Positions 21,527 through 31,400 of a stretch of DNA of 64,000 nucleotides are shown here, piece by piece. The DNA comes from Pseudazoarcus pumilus (lineage in GTDB: Bacteria; Pseudomonadota; Gammaproteobacteria; Burkholderiales; Rhodocyclaceae), in the NCBI RefSeq assembly GCF_002872475.1, contig NZ_CP025682.1:744001-808000 (forward strand), read 5' to 3'. Numbering within the stretch: position 1 is the stretch's first letter; each line of letters opens with the position of its first letter. The notes under the pieces are model-generated. The model saw only the letters and a list, made by a program, of their open reading frames with translations. It ran no database searches and was not told where the DNA came from. A program made the translations under genes and the position numbers.

Positions 21527-22111
21527 GTGGAAGAGAAGATGGACAACAGTCGCCGCAACCTGCTGGTTGCGACGTCGGTGGTCGGGGGCGCTGGCGCGGT
21601 TGCGGCGGCAGTGCCGTTCGTCGCGAGCCTGACGCCGTCGGACCGTGCCAAGGCAGCCGGTGCTCCGGTCGAGGCCGACATCAGCCAGCTCGCCCCCGGC
21701 GAGATGATGACCGTCGAGTGGCGAGGCAAGCCGGTGTGGATCCTGCGCCGCACGCCCGAGATGATCGCCTCGCTGCAGAAGACCGACGAGAAGGTCAGCG
21801 ATCCGGAATCGGAAAAGCCGATGCAGCCTCCGTACGCTCAGAACCAGCACCGTTCGATCAAGGAGGAGTACCTCGTCACGGTCGGCATCTGTACGCATCT
21901 GGGCTGTTCGCCATCGGAGAAGTTCAAGATGGGGGCGGAGAGTGGCATGAGCGCCGACTGGCCGGGCGGCTTCCTGTGCCCGTGCCACGGTTCGCTGTTC
22001 GATCTGGCCGGCCGCGTCTACGCGAGCATGCCCGCTCCGGACAACCTCGAGGTTCCTCCCCACATGTATCTGTCCGACACCACGATTCTCGTGGGCGAAG
22101 ACGAGGCCTAA
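21527..22111 (+). CDS. petA: Cytochrome bc1 Rieske iron-sulfur subunit
   Basis: A 194-residue subunit of ubiquinol-cytochrome c reductase. It has an N-terminal Tat-like signal anchor (NSRRNLLVATSVVGGAGAV) and the [2Fe-2S] ligands in CTHLGCSP and CPCHGS. The start may be GTG 21527, with GAGAGG upstream, or ATG 21539; the second begins MDNSRRNLL, typical of this family. First gene of petABC, 3 bp before petB. Confidence 0.96.
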   Translation: MEEKMDNSRRNLLVATSVVGGAGAVAAAVPFVASLTPSDRAKAAGAPVEADISQLAPGEMMTVEWRGKPVWILRRTPEMIASLQKTDEKVSDPESEKPMQPPYAQNQHRSIKEEYLVTVGICTHLGCSPSEKFKMGAESGMSADWPGGFLCPCHGSLFDLAGRVYASMPAPDNLEVPPHMYLSDTTILVGEDEA

Positions 22112-22114
22112 GCA

Positions 22115-23383
22115 ATGACGACGAAATCCCAGGCTCTGCTGAACTGGATCGACGAGCGCTTTCCGCTGACGTCGACCTACAAGGCGCACCTGTCCGAGTA
22201 CTACGCGCCGAAGAACTTCAACTTCTGGTACTTCTTCGGTTCGCTCGCGCTGCTGGTGCTGGTGATCCAGATCGTGACCGGCATCTTCCTGGTCATGCAC
22301 TACAAGCCGGACGCCTCGCTCAACGCGGCCGGCATCCCGGTGGCCTTCGCCAGCGTCGAGTACATCATGCGCGAGGTGCCCGGCGGCTGGCTGATCCGCT
22401 ACATGCACTCGACCGGCGCCTCGGCCTTCTTCGTCGTCGTGTATCTGCACATGTTCCGCGCGATGATCTACGGCTCCTACCGCAAGCCGCGCGAACTGCT
22501 GTGGATCTTCGGTGTGCTGATCTTCCTGTGTCTGATGGCCGAGGCCTTCATGGGCTATCTGCTGCCATGGGGGCAGATGTCGTTCTGGGGCGCGCAGGTC
22601 ATCATCAACCTGTTCTCGGCGATCCCCATCATCGGGCCGGACCTGTCGACGGTGATCCGTGGCGACTTCGTCATCGGTGATGCGACGCTCAACCGCTTCT
22701 TCGCGCTGCACGTCATCGCCGTGCCGCTGGTGCTCATCGGCCTGGTCGCTGCGCACATCATCGCGCTGCACGAAGTCGGTTCGAACAACCCGGACGGGGT
22801 CGAGATCAAGAAGAAGAAGGACGCCAACGGCATTCCGCTCGACGGCATCCCGTTCCATCCGTACTACACGGTCAAGGACATCGTCGGCGTCGGCGTCTTC
22901 CTGTTCTTCTTCTCGATCGTCCTGTTCTTCTATCCGGAAGGCGGGGGTTACTTCCTCGAGTACAACAACTTCATTCCGTCCGATCCGCTGAAGACGCCGT
23001 CGCACATCGCGCCGGTGTGGTACTTCACGCCGTTCTACTCGGTGCTGCGCGCGGTCACCTATCCGCTGTTCGGTCTCGACGCCAAGTTCTGGGGCGTGGT
23101 CGCGATGGGCGCGTCAGTGGTCATCATCGCCTTCCTGCCGTGGCTCGACCGCAGCCCGGCGAAGTCGATCCGCTATCGCGGCCCGATCTACAAGAGCGCG
23201 CTGGCGATCTTCATCGTTTCCTTCTTCATCCTCGGCTACCTGGGTGTGCTCGCCCCGACGCCGGGTCGCACGCTGGCCGCGCAGATCTGCTCGGTGCTGT
23301 ACTTCGCGTTCTTCCTGCTGATGCCGTGGTACACGAAGATCGACAAGTGCAAACCGGAACCGGAAAGGGTGACCTTCAAATGA
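22115..23383 (+). CDS. petB: Cytochrome b of the bc1 complex
   Basis: A 422-residue integral membrane protein with about eight helices carrying hemes bL and bH. Heme-ligand His pairs lie in RYMHSTGASAFFVVVYLHMF and LHVIAVPLVLIGLVAAHIIA. The Qo-site motif is in the stretch after helix C, and the second half has WYFTPFYSVLRAV. Its TGA overlaps the petC ATG (ATGA). Typical length for proteobacterial PetB. Confidence 0.97.
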   Translation: MTTKSQALLNWIDERFPLTSTYKAHLSEYYAPKNFNFWYFFGSLALLVLVIQIVTGIFLVMHYKPDASLNAAGIPVAFASVEYIMREVPGGWLIRYMHSTGASAFFVVVYLHMFRAMIYGSYRKPRELLWIFGVLIFLCLMAEAFMGYLLPWGQMSFWGAQVIINLFSAIPIIGPDLSTVIRGDFVIGDATLNRFFALHVIAVPLVLIGLVAAHIIALHEVGSNNPDGVEIKKKKDANGIPLDGIPFHPYYTVKDIVGVGVFLFFFSIVLFFYPEGGGYFLEYNNFIPSDPLKTPSHIAPVWYFTPFYSVLRAVTYPLFGLDAKFWGVVAMGASVVIIAFLPWLDRSPAKSIRYRGPIYKSALAIFIVSFFILGYLGVLAPTPGRTLAAQICSVLYFAFFLLMPWYTKIDKCKPEPERVTFK

Positions 23384-24108
23384 GACTCCGCATGTTCAAG
23401 ACCCTCAAGCGGCTGATGCTGGCCGTGATCGTCGCCCCGGCGCTGGCCGTCGCCGCTCCGGCCTCGGTGGACCTCGATCGCGCTCCGGTCAGCATGGATC
23501 CGGCCACGCTGCAGCATGGCGCCAAGCTGTTCGTGAATTACTGTCTGAACTGCCACTCGGCAAGCTTCGTACGCTACAACAAGCTCACCGAGATTGGCCT
23601 GACCGAAGACCAGATCCGCGACAACCTGATGTTCGCGGGCGAGCGCGTCGGCGACCTGATGACGATCGCCATGCGTCCCAAGGAGTCCAAGGAGTGGTTC
23701 GGTGCGACGCCGCCCGATCTGTCGCTGGTGGCGCGGCAGCGTAACTCGGGCGACGGCTCCGGCGCGGACTGGCTGTACACCTATCTGCGCCAGTTCTATC
23801 GCGACCCGAACCGTCCGACCGGCTGGAACAACCTGGTCTTCGAGAACGTCGGCATGCCCCATGTACTGTGGGAATTGCAGGGCGAGCAGGTGCTGACAGA
23901 CGGCAAGCTGGTACTCGACAAGCCCGGGCGCATGGACGCAGCCGAGTATGATCGCGCCGTGGCCGACCTGGTGTCTTTCATGGTGTGGATGGGCGAGCCT
24001 GGCGCCGAGAAGCGCGAGACCATCGGCGTGTTCGTGCTGATTTTCCTGGTCGTGTTCACCGGCATCGCCTACGCACTGAAAAAGAACTACTGGAAAGACA
24101 TCCACTGA
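23380..24108 (+). CDS. petC: Cytochrome c1 of the bc1 complex
   Basis: A 242-residue protein with a signal peptide (LKRLMLAVIVAPALAVAAPA), the heme c motif NYCLNCHSASFVRYN and the axial Met region about residues 85-95 (LMTIAMRP). A C-terminal membrane anchor (GVFVLIFLVVFTGIAYAL) follows. The ATG at 23380 overlaps the petB stop; ATG 23392 is an alternative. A strong hairpin terminator follows at 24154, separating petABC from sspAB. Confidence 0.96.
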   Translation: MRLRMFKTLKRLMLAVIVAPALAVAAPASVDLDRAPVSMDPATLQHGAKLFVNYCLNCHSASFVRYNKLTEIGLTEDQIRDNLMFAGERVGDLMTIAMRPKESKEWFGATPPDLSLVARQRNSGDGSGADWLYTYLRQFYRDPNRPTGWNNLVFENVGMPHVLWELQGEQVLTDGKLVLDKPGRMDAAEYDRAVADLVSFMVWMGEPGAEKRETIGVFVLIFLVVFTGIAYALKKNYWKDIH

Positions 24109-24153
24109 TCACAGCCCCGTGCCGCCCTGCGCGGCGCCCGAGGCCCGATGTGA

Positions 24154-24189
24154 CGCACCACGCGAAGCCCGCGTGGTGCGCTTTGTTTT
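24154..24189 (+). terminator. Terminator between petC and sspA
   Basis: A perfect 11-bp stem CGCACCACGCG / CGCGTGGTGCG with a 5-base loop, followed by CTTTGTTTT. It lies only 23 bp before the sspA start codon, so it may attenuate read-through into sspAB rather than end it fully. Confidence 0.8.
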
Positions 24190-24211
24190 CCGAATCTGGA
24201 GTTTCACGGAC

Positions 24212-24808
24212 ATGATGACCCTGTATTCCGGCACGACCGACCCGTTCAGTCACCGCTGCCGGATCGTGCTCTACGAGAAGGGGATGGACTTCGAGGTAAT
24301 CGACGTTGATCTCTACAACAAGCCCGAAGACATCGCGGTGATCAACCCCTACAACCGCGTGCCGGTGCTCGTCGACCGCGACCTGATCCTGTACGAGCCG
24401 AACATCATCAACGAGTACATCGACGAGCGCTTTCCGCATCCGCAACTGATGCCGCCCGACCCCATCCTGCGCGCGCGTGCGCGGCAACTGCTGCACCACT
24501 TCGAGCAGGAGCTGTTCGCCCATATCGAGGCGCTCGAGAAGGGGCAGAAGGCCGCCGAGAAGGCGCGCGCCGCGGTGCGTGACGAACTGGTGCAGTTCGC
24601 ACCGGCGTTCGCCAAGCAGAAATTCATGCTCGGCGACGACTTCTCGATGCTGGATGTGGCCATCGCGCCGCTGCTGTGGCGTCTCGAGCATTACGGCATC
24701 GAACTGCCCAAGACCGCCGCCGGCATCATGAAGTACGCCGAGCGCATCTTCAGCCGCCAGGGCTTCATCGACGCGCTCACGCCCTCCGAGAAGGTAATGC
24801 GCCGCTGA
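24212..24808 (+). CDS. sspA: Stringent starvation protein A (GST fold)
   Basis: A 198-residue glutathione-S-transferase-fold protein that binds RNA polymerase during stress in related bacteria. N-terminal thioredoxin-like part: MMTLYSGTTDPFSHRCRIVL, NPYNRVPVLVDRDLILYEPN. The C-terminal helical domain follows (FMLGDDFSMLDVAIAPLLWR). Position after petABC and before sspB is the usual betaproteobacterial order. GGAG lies nine bases upstream of the first ATG; a second ATG follows directly. Confidence 0.93.
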   Translation: MMTLYSGTTDPFSHRCRIVLYEKGMDFEVIDVDLYNKPEDIAVINPYNRVPVLVDRDLILYEPNIINEYIDERFPHPQLMPPDPILRARARQLLHHFEQELFAHIEALEKGQKAAEKARAAVRDELVQFAPAFAKQKFMLGDDFSMLDVAIAPLLWRLEHYGIELPKTAAGIMKYAERIFSRQGFIDALTPSEKVMRR

Positions 24809-24849
24809 TTACGGAGAGCGCGGCGGCGCCACGTCGCCGCGCGAGCTGC

Positions 24850-25335
24850 ATGACATCCTCGACTCTTTCCACCCGTCCGTATCTGGTCCGCGCGATCAAT
24901 GAATGGTGTCTCGACGAGGGGCTCACGCCCTACGTCGTGGTGCATGTCGACGGCGACGTGCTGGTGCCCCCGGGCTACGCGCGCGACGGCCAGATCGTGC
25001 TCAACCTCGATCCGGACGCCACCCATCGACTGTCCATCGACAACGACGGTATCGGCTTTCAGGCGCGCTTCGGCGGCGCGCCCCACGACATCTGGATTCC
25101 GTACGCCAACCTGCTGGCGATCTATGCGCGCGAGAACGGCAGGGGTCTGGCCTTCACGCAGGGCGTGGCCTTCGAGCTCAACCCCGAAGGCGATGACGAA
25201 GCGGGCGACGAAACCGTCGATGACGGAACCCCTGCCGATGACGCACCGGTCGAATCCGCTTCCGGCGACGACGACACATCGCCGGACGAGCCGCCCAAGG
25301 GTGGTCGTGGCGGCCATCTGAAGGTGATCAAGTAA
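24850..25335 (+). CDS. sspB: ClpXP specificity-enhancing factor SspB
   Basis: A 161-residue adaptor delivering ssrA-tagged proteins to ClpXP. The folded domain is about residues 8-112 (RPYLVRAINEWCLDEGLTPY, VLNLDPDATHRLSIDNDGIG, FQARFGGAPHDIWIPYANLL). An acidic disordered linker follows, and the C-terminal ClpX-binding tail GGRGGHLKVIK is intact. Start ATG at 24850, 41 bp after sspA. Confidence 0.95.
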   Translation: MTSSTLSTRPYLVRAINEWCLDEGLTPYVVVHVDGDVLVPPGYARDGQIVLNLDPDATHRLSIDNDGIGFQARFGGAPHDIWIPYANLLAIYARENGRGLAFTQGVAFELNPEGDDEAGDETVDDGTPADDAPVESASGDDDTSPDEPPKGGRGGHLKVIK

Positions 25336-25366
25336 GCCTGGACGGTAGCGGGGCGGGCGGCGCGCG

Positions 25367-25933
25367 TCACAGCCCCCGCAATGTCCAGTTGCCGTCGTTC
25401 TGACGGCAGCCCACGCCACGCGCGCTCTCGCGTCGCGTGCCTTCGATATCCAGCGAGAACACGCGGCATTCCGGGCGGTCGCGGTGCGGCCCGAGCGGGG
25501 TGAGGGTGTAGTGCAGGCCGCCCGGCGCATCCCAGCGCACCGGCTGATGATCACGCGCCAGTTCCAGCCCGTGCGCGATGCAGGCCTCGTCGGCGCGGTC
25601 CATGCGCCGCCCGATCTCGGCACCGACGATGGCGCCGATCACCGTGCCGGCGAGAATCGCGATGCGTCGCCCGTCACCGTCGCCGACCTGGCTGCCGACA
25701 ACCCCCCCGACCGCCGCTCCGAGTACCGCGGCGACGCCTGAACGATCGCAACGTCCGCCGAGAATGCCGTAATCGCGTTCCCAGCGGTGGCCGGTGTAGC
25801 CGGCATAGGCCGGATCGTTCTTGGCGCGCCAGCCATGCGCCGGCGCATGGGGTGGCGGGGCCGCGAAGCTGGTGGCCATGAGGCAGGCAAGTGCGCCGCC
25901 GACGGCCAGATTGCGCAGTGCTCGAGACTTCAT
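25367..25933 (-). CDS. Glycine-zipper 2TM domain protein, exported
   Basis: A 188-residue protein with a signal peptide (LAVGGALACLMATSFAAPPP, cleavage likely after AFA or SFA) and an aromatic/charged stretch (YAGYTGHRWERDYGILGG). Then comes a glycine-zipper hairpin (VAAVLGAAVGGVVGSQVG, IAILAGTVIGAIVGAEIG), as in 17-kDa surface antigen-like proteins. The C-terminal part has two Cys (CRVFSLDIEG, GVGCRQNDG). AGGAG precedes the ATG. Convergent with sspB. Probably in the envelope; the function is unknown. Confidence 0.82.
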   Translation of the reverse strand: MKSRALRNLAVGGALACLMATSFAAPPPHAPAHGWRAKNDPAYAGYTGHRWERDYGILGGRCDRSGVAAVLGAAVGGVVGSQVGDGDGRRIAILAGTVIGAIVGAEIGRRMDRADEACIAHGLELARDHQPVRWDAPGGLHYTLTPLGPHRDRPECRVFSLDIEGTRRESARGVGCRQNDGNWTLRGL

Positions 25934-26013
25934 CGTTTGCTCCTGATGGAGGACACACTCCCAATCTAGCAGTTGCGCCGCCCCATGCCGGCAAGCGATT
26001 GCAAGCCCATGCT

Positions 26014-27276
26014 TCAGGGAGTGTCGCCGCGCAGCGGAAACGCCGGTACGGGCGAGGGACGCCCGGCGATCAATGCCGCGATGATGTCGGCCGAGCCGCA
26101 GGACAGGGTCCAGCCCAGCGAGCCGTGCCCGGTGTTGAACCACAGGCCGTCGACGCGTCCGCGTCCGATCACCGGTACGTAGGACGGAGTGCACGGGCGC
26201 AAGCCGGCCCAGGGCTCGGCCTGCGTGGTGTCGCAGGCGCCGGGGAAGAGGTCATCGATCCACGCCAGCAGTGGCGCGGTGCGCGACGCATCGGGGCTGG
26301 CGTCGAATCCGCAGATCTCGGCGGTGCCGGCCACGCGCAGCGTCTCGCCCAGGCGCGAGGCCACCAGCCGGCGCGACTCATCGGTGAGGCTCACGATAGG
26401 TGCGCGCGCGGCGTCGATCACCGGGGCGGTGACCGAATAGCCCTTGACCGGATAGATCGGCAGGCGCTCGCCCAGCGGTGCCACCAGCGCCGGCCCGAAG
26501 CTGCCCAGACACACCACCACCGCGTCGGCCGCGAGCACTCTTTTGCCGGCAGCGTCGCGCACGCGCGCGCCAAGCACTCTTTCGCCGGCGGTGTCGATGG
26601 CTTCGACCGTGGTTTCGTAGTGAAAGCGAGCTCCACGCGCGGCTGCCAGTTCCGCCAGGGCGCTCGTGAACAGGCGCGCGTTGCCCGACTCGTCATCCGG
26701 CGCGTGCAGACCGCCCGCCAGGCGTGGCATGACCGTCGCCAGCGCCGGGTCGATGTCCACGCACTGCTGCGGCGAGACGACCTCGGCGCGGATGCCGTGC
26801 GCGGCCAGCAGGCCGAGGCGCGCACGCGCCTCGGTCACTTCACGAGCGGTGTATTGCAGGTGAAGGATGCCGCGCGTGCGTGCCTCGTACTCGATGCCGG
26901 TGGCCTCGCGCAGTGCGCGCAGGCGCTCGCCGCTGTGCACGGCCAGCGCGGCAATCGCGTGGGCGTTGCGGCGGTGGCGCGCCGGCAGGCATTCGCGCAG
27001 GAAAGCCGCCAGCCATCGCCAGCGCGCCGGGTCCAGCCCGATGCGCAGGCGCAGCGGCGCCTCCGCGCGTCCGATCGAGCGCAACGCGATCAGCGGCGCG
27101 GCCGGGCTGGACCACGGCTCGGGGTGGCTGATCGAGATCTGTCCGCCGTTGGCGAAGCTGGTCTCGAGCGCCGCTGCCGGCTGGCGGTCGACCACGTCGA
27201 CCTCGAATCCGGCTTGCAACAGCGACCAGGCGGTGGTGACGCCGGTCACGCCCGCGCCGAGAACCAATACATGCAT
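26014..27276 (-). CDS. dadA: D-amino acid dehydrogenase-like FAD oxidoreductase
   Basis: A 420-residue flavoenzyme: N-terminal dinucleotide fold VLVLGAGVTGVTTAWSLL, then SFANGGQISISHPEPWSSP, which matches DadA closely, and a C-terminal FAD closure (GLWFNTGHGSLGWTLSCGSA). DadA oxidises D-amino acids to 2-oxo acids with electrons to the quinone pool; the exact substrate is uncertain. The start at 27276 gives MHVLVLGAG; the ribosome-binding site is weak. Divergent to fbp across about 160 bp. Confidence 0.88.
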   Translation of the reverse strand: MHVLVLGAGVTGVTTAWSLLQAGFEVDVVDRQPAAALETSFANGGQISISHPEPWSSPAAPLIALRSIGRAEAPLRLRIGLDPARWRWLAAFLRECLPARHRRNAHAIAALAVHSGERLRALREATGIEYEARTRGILHLQYTAREVTEARARLGLLAAHGIRAEVVSPQQCVDIDPALATVMPRLAGGLHAPDDESGNARLFTSALAELAAARGARFHYETTVEAIDTAGERVLGARVRDAAGKRVLAADAVVVCLGSFGPALVAPLGERLPIYPVKGYSVTAPVIDAARAPIVSLTDESRRLVASRLGETLRVAGTAEICGFDASPDASRTAPLLAWIDDLFPGACDTTQAEPWAGLRPCTPSYVPVIGRGRVDGLWFNTGHGSLGWTLSCGSADIIAALIAGRPSPVPAFPLRGDTP

Positions 27277-27437
27277 GTGACTGACGGAAAAGGAATTGTT
27301 TGTGCGCCGAGACGCCCAGGCATGGCGCGCATGCGGCACGAGGCGGCGTACAGCACTGGTGAGCGAGCCGCTCAGGGCCGATAATTCTATCCTGTTCAAA
27401 CCCACCCCGCCTTGCCGGGACCAGCATGGAGCCTCAC

Positions 27438-28439
27438 ATGGCACGCGTCACCCTCACCCAGCACCTGATCGAACAACAGCGCGCCGGCCGCATCAACGCC
27501 GATCTGCGGCTGCTGATCGAAGTCGTCGCAAGGGCGGTCAAGGCCATCAGCGTGACCATCTCCAAGGGTGCGCTGGCCGACGTGCTCGGCAATGCCGGCA
27601 GCGACAACGTGCAGGGCGAAGCGCAGAAGAAACTCGACGTGCTCGCCAACGAGATCCTGCTGCAGGCCAACGAGTGGGGCGGACACCTGGCAGCGATGGC
27701 CTCCGAAGAGGTCGAAGAGGTGCATCAGATCCCCTTCGACTATCCCAGGGGCGGCTACCTGCTGCTGTTCGATCCGCTCGACGGCTCGTCCAACATCGAC
27801 GTCAACATCTCGGTGGGCACGATCTTCTCGGTGCTGAAGAACCCGCCGGGGGAGGGCGAGCCGAGCGAGGCCGCCTTCCTGCAGCCGGGGCGCGATCAGG
27901 TCGCCGCAGGCTACGCGCTGTACGGCCCGTCGACGATGTTCGTGCTGACCATCGGCGACGGCGTGCATGGCTTCACGCTCGACCGCGAGATGGGCAGCTT
28001 CGTCTACACCCATCCGTTCATGACCGTGCCGCACGAGACTTCCGAGTACGCCATCAACGCATCCAACTATCGCCACTGGGAGCCGCCGATCAAGCGCTAC
28101 ATCGACGAACTGGTGCAGGGCAAGGACGGACCGCGTGGGCGTGACTTCAACATGCGCTGGGTGGCGGCGATGGTGGCCGACGTGCACCGCATCCTCACGC
28201 GCGGCGGGGTGTTCATGTACCCGGTCGACGCCAAGTGCCGCGACAAGGGCGGGCGCCTGCGCCTGATGTACGAGGCCAGCCCGATGGCGATGATCATCGA
28301 ACAGGCCGGCGGCGCGGCCAGCACCGGGCGCGAACGCATCCTCGACGTCATCCCGCAAAAGCTTCACCAGCGCGTGCCGGTCGTGCTGGGCTCGGCCGCC
28401 GAGGTCGAACGCGTCGAGGAGTACTCCCGCCAGGGCTGA
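27438..28439 (+). CDS. fbp: Fructose-1,6-bisphosphatase, class 1
   Basis: A 333-residue gluconeogenic enzyme: [20 protein letters not shown], the metal site [20 protein letters not shown], a conserved Tyr/Arg region and [16 protein letters not shown] near the C-terminus. The ATG at 27438 has GGAG six bases upstream; an in-frame ATG at 27426 is possible. The upstream intergenic region holds an AT-rich -10-like ATAATTCTAT. The gene is followed by putA after 27 bp. Confidence 0.96.
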   Translation: MARVTLTQHLIEQQRAGRINADLRLLIEVVARAVKAISVTISKGALADVLGNAGSDNVQGEAQKKLDVLANEILLQANEWGGHLAAMASEEVEEVHQIPFDYPRGGYLLLFDPLDGSSNIDVNISVGTIFSVLKNPPGEGEPSEAAFLQPGRDQVAAGYALYGPSTMFVLTIGDGVHGFTLDREMGSFVYTHPFMTVPHETSEYAINASNYRHWEPPIKRYIDELVQGKDGPRGRDFNMRWVAAMVADVHRILTRGGVFMYPVDAKCRDKGGRLRLMYEASPMAMIIEQAGGAASTGRERILDVIPQKLHQRVPVVLGSAAEVERVEEYSRQG

Positions 28440-28466
28440 GTGGCGTCCGGGCGGCCAGGAGGGGCA

Positions 28467-31400
28467 ATGCCTGATCGAAGCGTCGCCCGGCTGCTGTGCA
28501 TCGAATCCCCGCCGGCAGGCACGCGCGCCGCGATCGATGGCGCGTTGCGTCCGCCCGAGAGCGAGTATGTCGCGGCGCTGCTCGCCGCGTGGGCTCCGTC
28601 GCCGGACGAAGTGGCGCGTATTGCCGAGTTGGCGCCGCGGCTCGCCGCTGCCCAGCGTATGCGCCGCATGCGCGCCGGAGGCGTGGACGCGCTGATGCGC
28701 GAGTTCTCGCTGTCGAGCGACGAGGGGCTGGCGCTGATGTGTCTGGCCGAAGCGCTGCTGCGCGTGCCCGATGCCGCGACCGTCGACCGGCTGATCCGCG
28801 ACCGCCTCGCTGCGGGCGACTGGCGTGCCCACGTGGGCCACGATCCCTCGCTGTTCGTCAACGCCGCCGCGTGGGGGCTGCTGGCCGGGCGCAGGCTGCT
28901 CGCGCCGGCCGATGAGCACGGTCTGGCGCGCGCGCTGCACGAGGCGCTCGCGCGCGGCGGCGAGCCCCTGCTGCGGGGCGCGATGCGCGGTGCCATGCGT
29001 CTGCTCGGCGAGCGCTTCGTCGTCGGCCGCGACATCGGCGAGGCACTGCGCCGCGCCGCGCGGGCACGCCCCTGTCTGTACTCCTTCGACATGCTCGGCG
29101 AGGCGGCCATGACCGATGCCGATGCGCGCGTCTATCTCGCCGCCTACCTGGCTGCCGCGCGGGCGATCGGCGAGGCGGCTGGCGCGCGTCATTGCGACGA
29201 GAGCGACGGCATGTCGGTCAAGCTCTCGGCGCTGTCGCCGCGCTACGTCTGGTCGCAGCCCGAGCGCCTGCGCGAGGAACTGCTGCCGCGCCTCGCCTCG
29301 GTATGCCATGTCGCGGCCGAGGCCGGCATCGGCCTGGCCATCGACGCCGAGGAGGCCGACCGGCTCGAACCCTCGCTCGATCTCTTCGAGGCCCTGCTGG
29401 ATGACCCGCGACTGGCTGGCTGGGACGGCCTGGGCTTCGTCGTACAGGCCTACCAGAAGCGCGCGCCGGCGCTTGTCGATCGTCTGGTCGAACTGGCCCG
29501 CATGCGCGGGCGGCGCATCACGGTGCGCCTGGTCAAGGGGGCGTACTGGGACACCGAGATCAAGCGCGCCCAGCTCGACGGCGTGGACGATTACCCGGTG
29601 TTCACGCGCAAGGCACATACCGACCTGTCGTGGCTGGTGTGCGCGCGCCGACTGCTGGCCGCGCGTGCCTGGCTGCGTCCGCAGTTCGCCACGCACAACG
29701 CGCACTCGGTCGCAGCCGTGCTGGCCATGGCGGGGGACGCGCGCGACTTCGAGTTCCAGTGCCTGCACGGCATGGGCGAGGCGCTCTACGACGGCCTGCT
29801 CGCCGAACCCGATGTGGCGCGAACGGTGCGCGTTTACGGGCCGGTGGGCAGTCACGAGACGCTGTTGCCCTATCTGGTGCGGCGTCTGCTCGAGAACGGC
29901 GCCAACAGCAGCTTCGTGCATGGCATCGTCGATCCCGGCGTGCCGCTGGACACCCTGCTCGCCGACCCCGCCGAGTGCGCGCGCGCCGCCGGTGGTCGGC
30001 CGCACCCGCGCATCGCAACTCCACCCGACTTGTATGGGCCGACACGGCGCAATCCGTCAGGCATCGATCTGGCCAGTCCCGGCGTGCGTGCCTCCCTCGC
30101 GGCACGGGTCGCAGCGGAGCTGGGTCGTCGCCATGTCGCCTCGCCGCTGCTTGCCGTCGAGCATGCGGGCGGACCGCGCCGCACGGTGCGTAATCCGGCC
30201 GCCCTTGGCGACGTCGTGGGCGAGGTCGAGGAATGCGTGCCGGACGCCGTGCCGACCGCCGTAGAGGCCGCGCTGCGCGAAGGCAGGGAGTGGGGGGCGG
30301 TGCCGGCGACACGGCGCGCGGCCGTGCTCGAGGCCGCCGGTGACGTGCTCGAGGCCGACGCCGGGCGGCTGCTGCCATTGCTCGTGCGCGAAGCCGGCAA
30401 GACCTGGCACGCGGCCATCGCCGAACTGCGCGAGGCCGTCGATTTCTGCCGCTACTACGCCAATGCCGCACGCGCGCTGGACATGGACGCGCGTCCGCTG
30501 GGTGCGGTGGTGTGCATCAGCCCGTGGAATTTCCCGCTGGCGATCTTCACCGGGCAGATCGCCGGCGCCCTGGCGGCCGGCAACGCCGTGCTCGCCAAGC
30601 CGGCCGAGCAGACGCCGCTCATCGCCTTCGCGGCGACGCGTGCGATGCATGCGGCCGGCGTGCCGCGTGCCGCGCTGCAACTGCTGCCCGAGAAAGGCGC
30701 GACGGTGGGTGCGGCGCTGGTGGCCGATGCACGCATCGGCGGCGTGCTGTTTACCGGTTCGACGGCCACCGCCGGTTCGATCCGCCGGGTGCTCGCCGCG
30801 CGCGACGATGAACCGTTGCTGATCTGTGAGACCGGTGGACAGAACGCGCTGGTGGCGGACTCGACCGCGTTGCCCGAGCAGCTCGTGGCCGACGTGATCG
30901 CCTCGGCCTTCGATTCGGCCGGCCAGCGCTGCTCGGCGCTGCGCCTGCTGTGCGTGCAGGAAGACATCGCCGACCGCGTCCTGGAGATGCTGCGCGGCGC
31001 AGTGGCCGAGCGCGTGCTGGGCGATCCGCGCGACGCGCGCACCGACATCGGACCGGTCATCGACGCCGCTGCGCGCGACCGCATCGAAGACTGGATCGCG
31101 AGTGTGCGCCGCCGCGGTCTCGACGTCTGGCGTGCGCCGCTGCAGGTACCCGACGGCGGCCATTTCGTCGTACCGACGATCATCGCGATCGACGATCCGG
31201 CGCTGCTCGCCGAGGAGCACTTCGGGCCGGTGCTGCATGTGCTGCGTGTGCCCGCCGACGGCATCGAAGCGGCCATCGAGCAAGTCAACGCGCTCGGCTT
31301 CGGGCTGACCTTCGGCGTGCACAGTCGCATCGGGACGAGCGTTGCGCGCTTCGCCTTGCTCGCGCGCGCCGGCAACGTCTACGTCAATCGCAACATCGTC

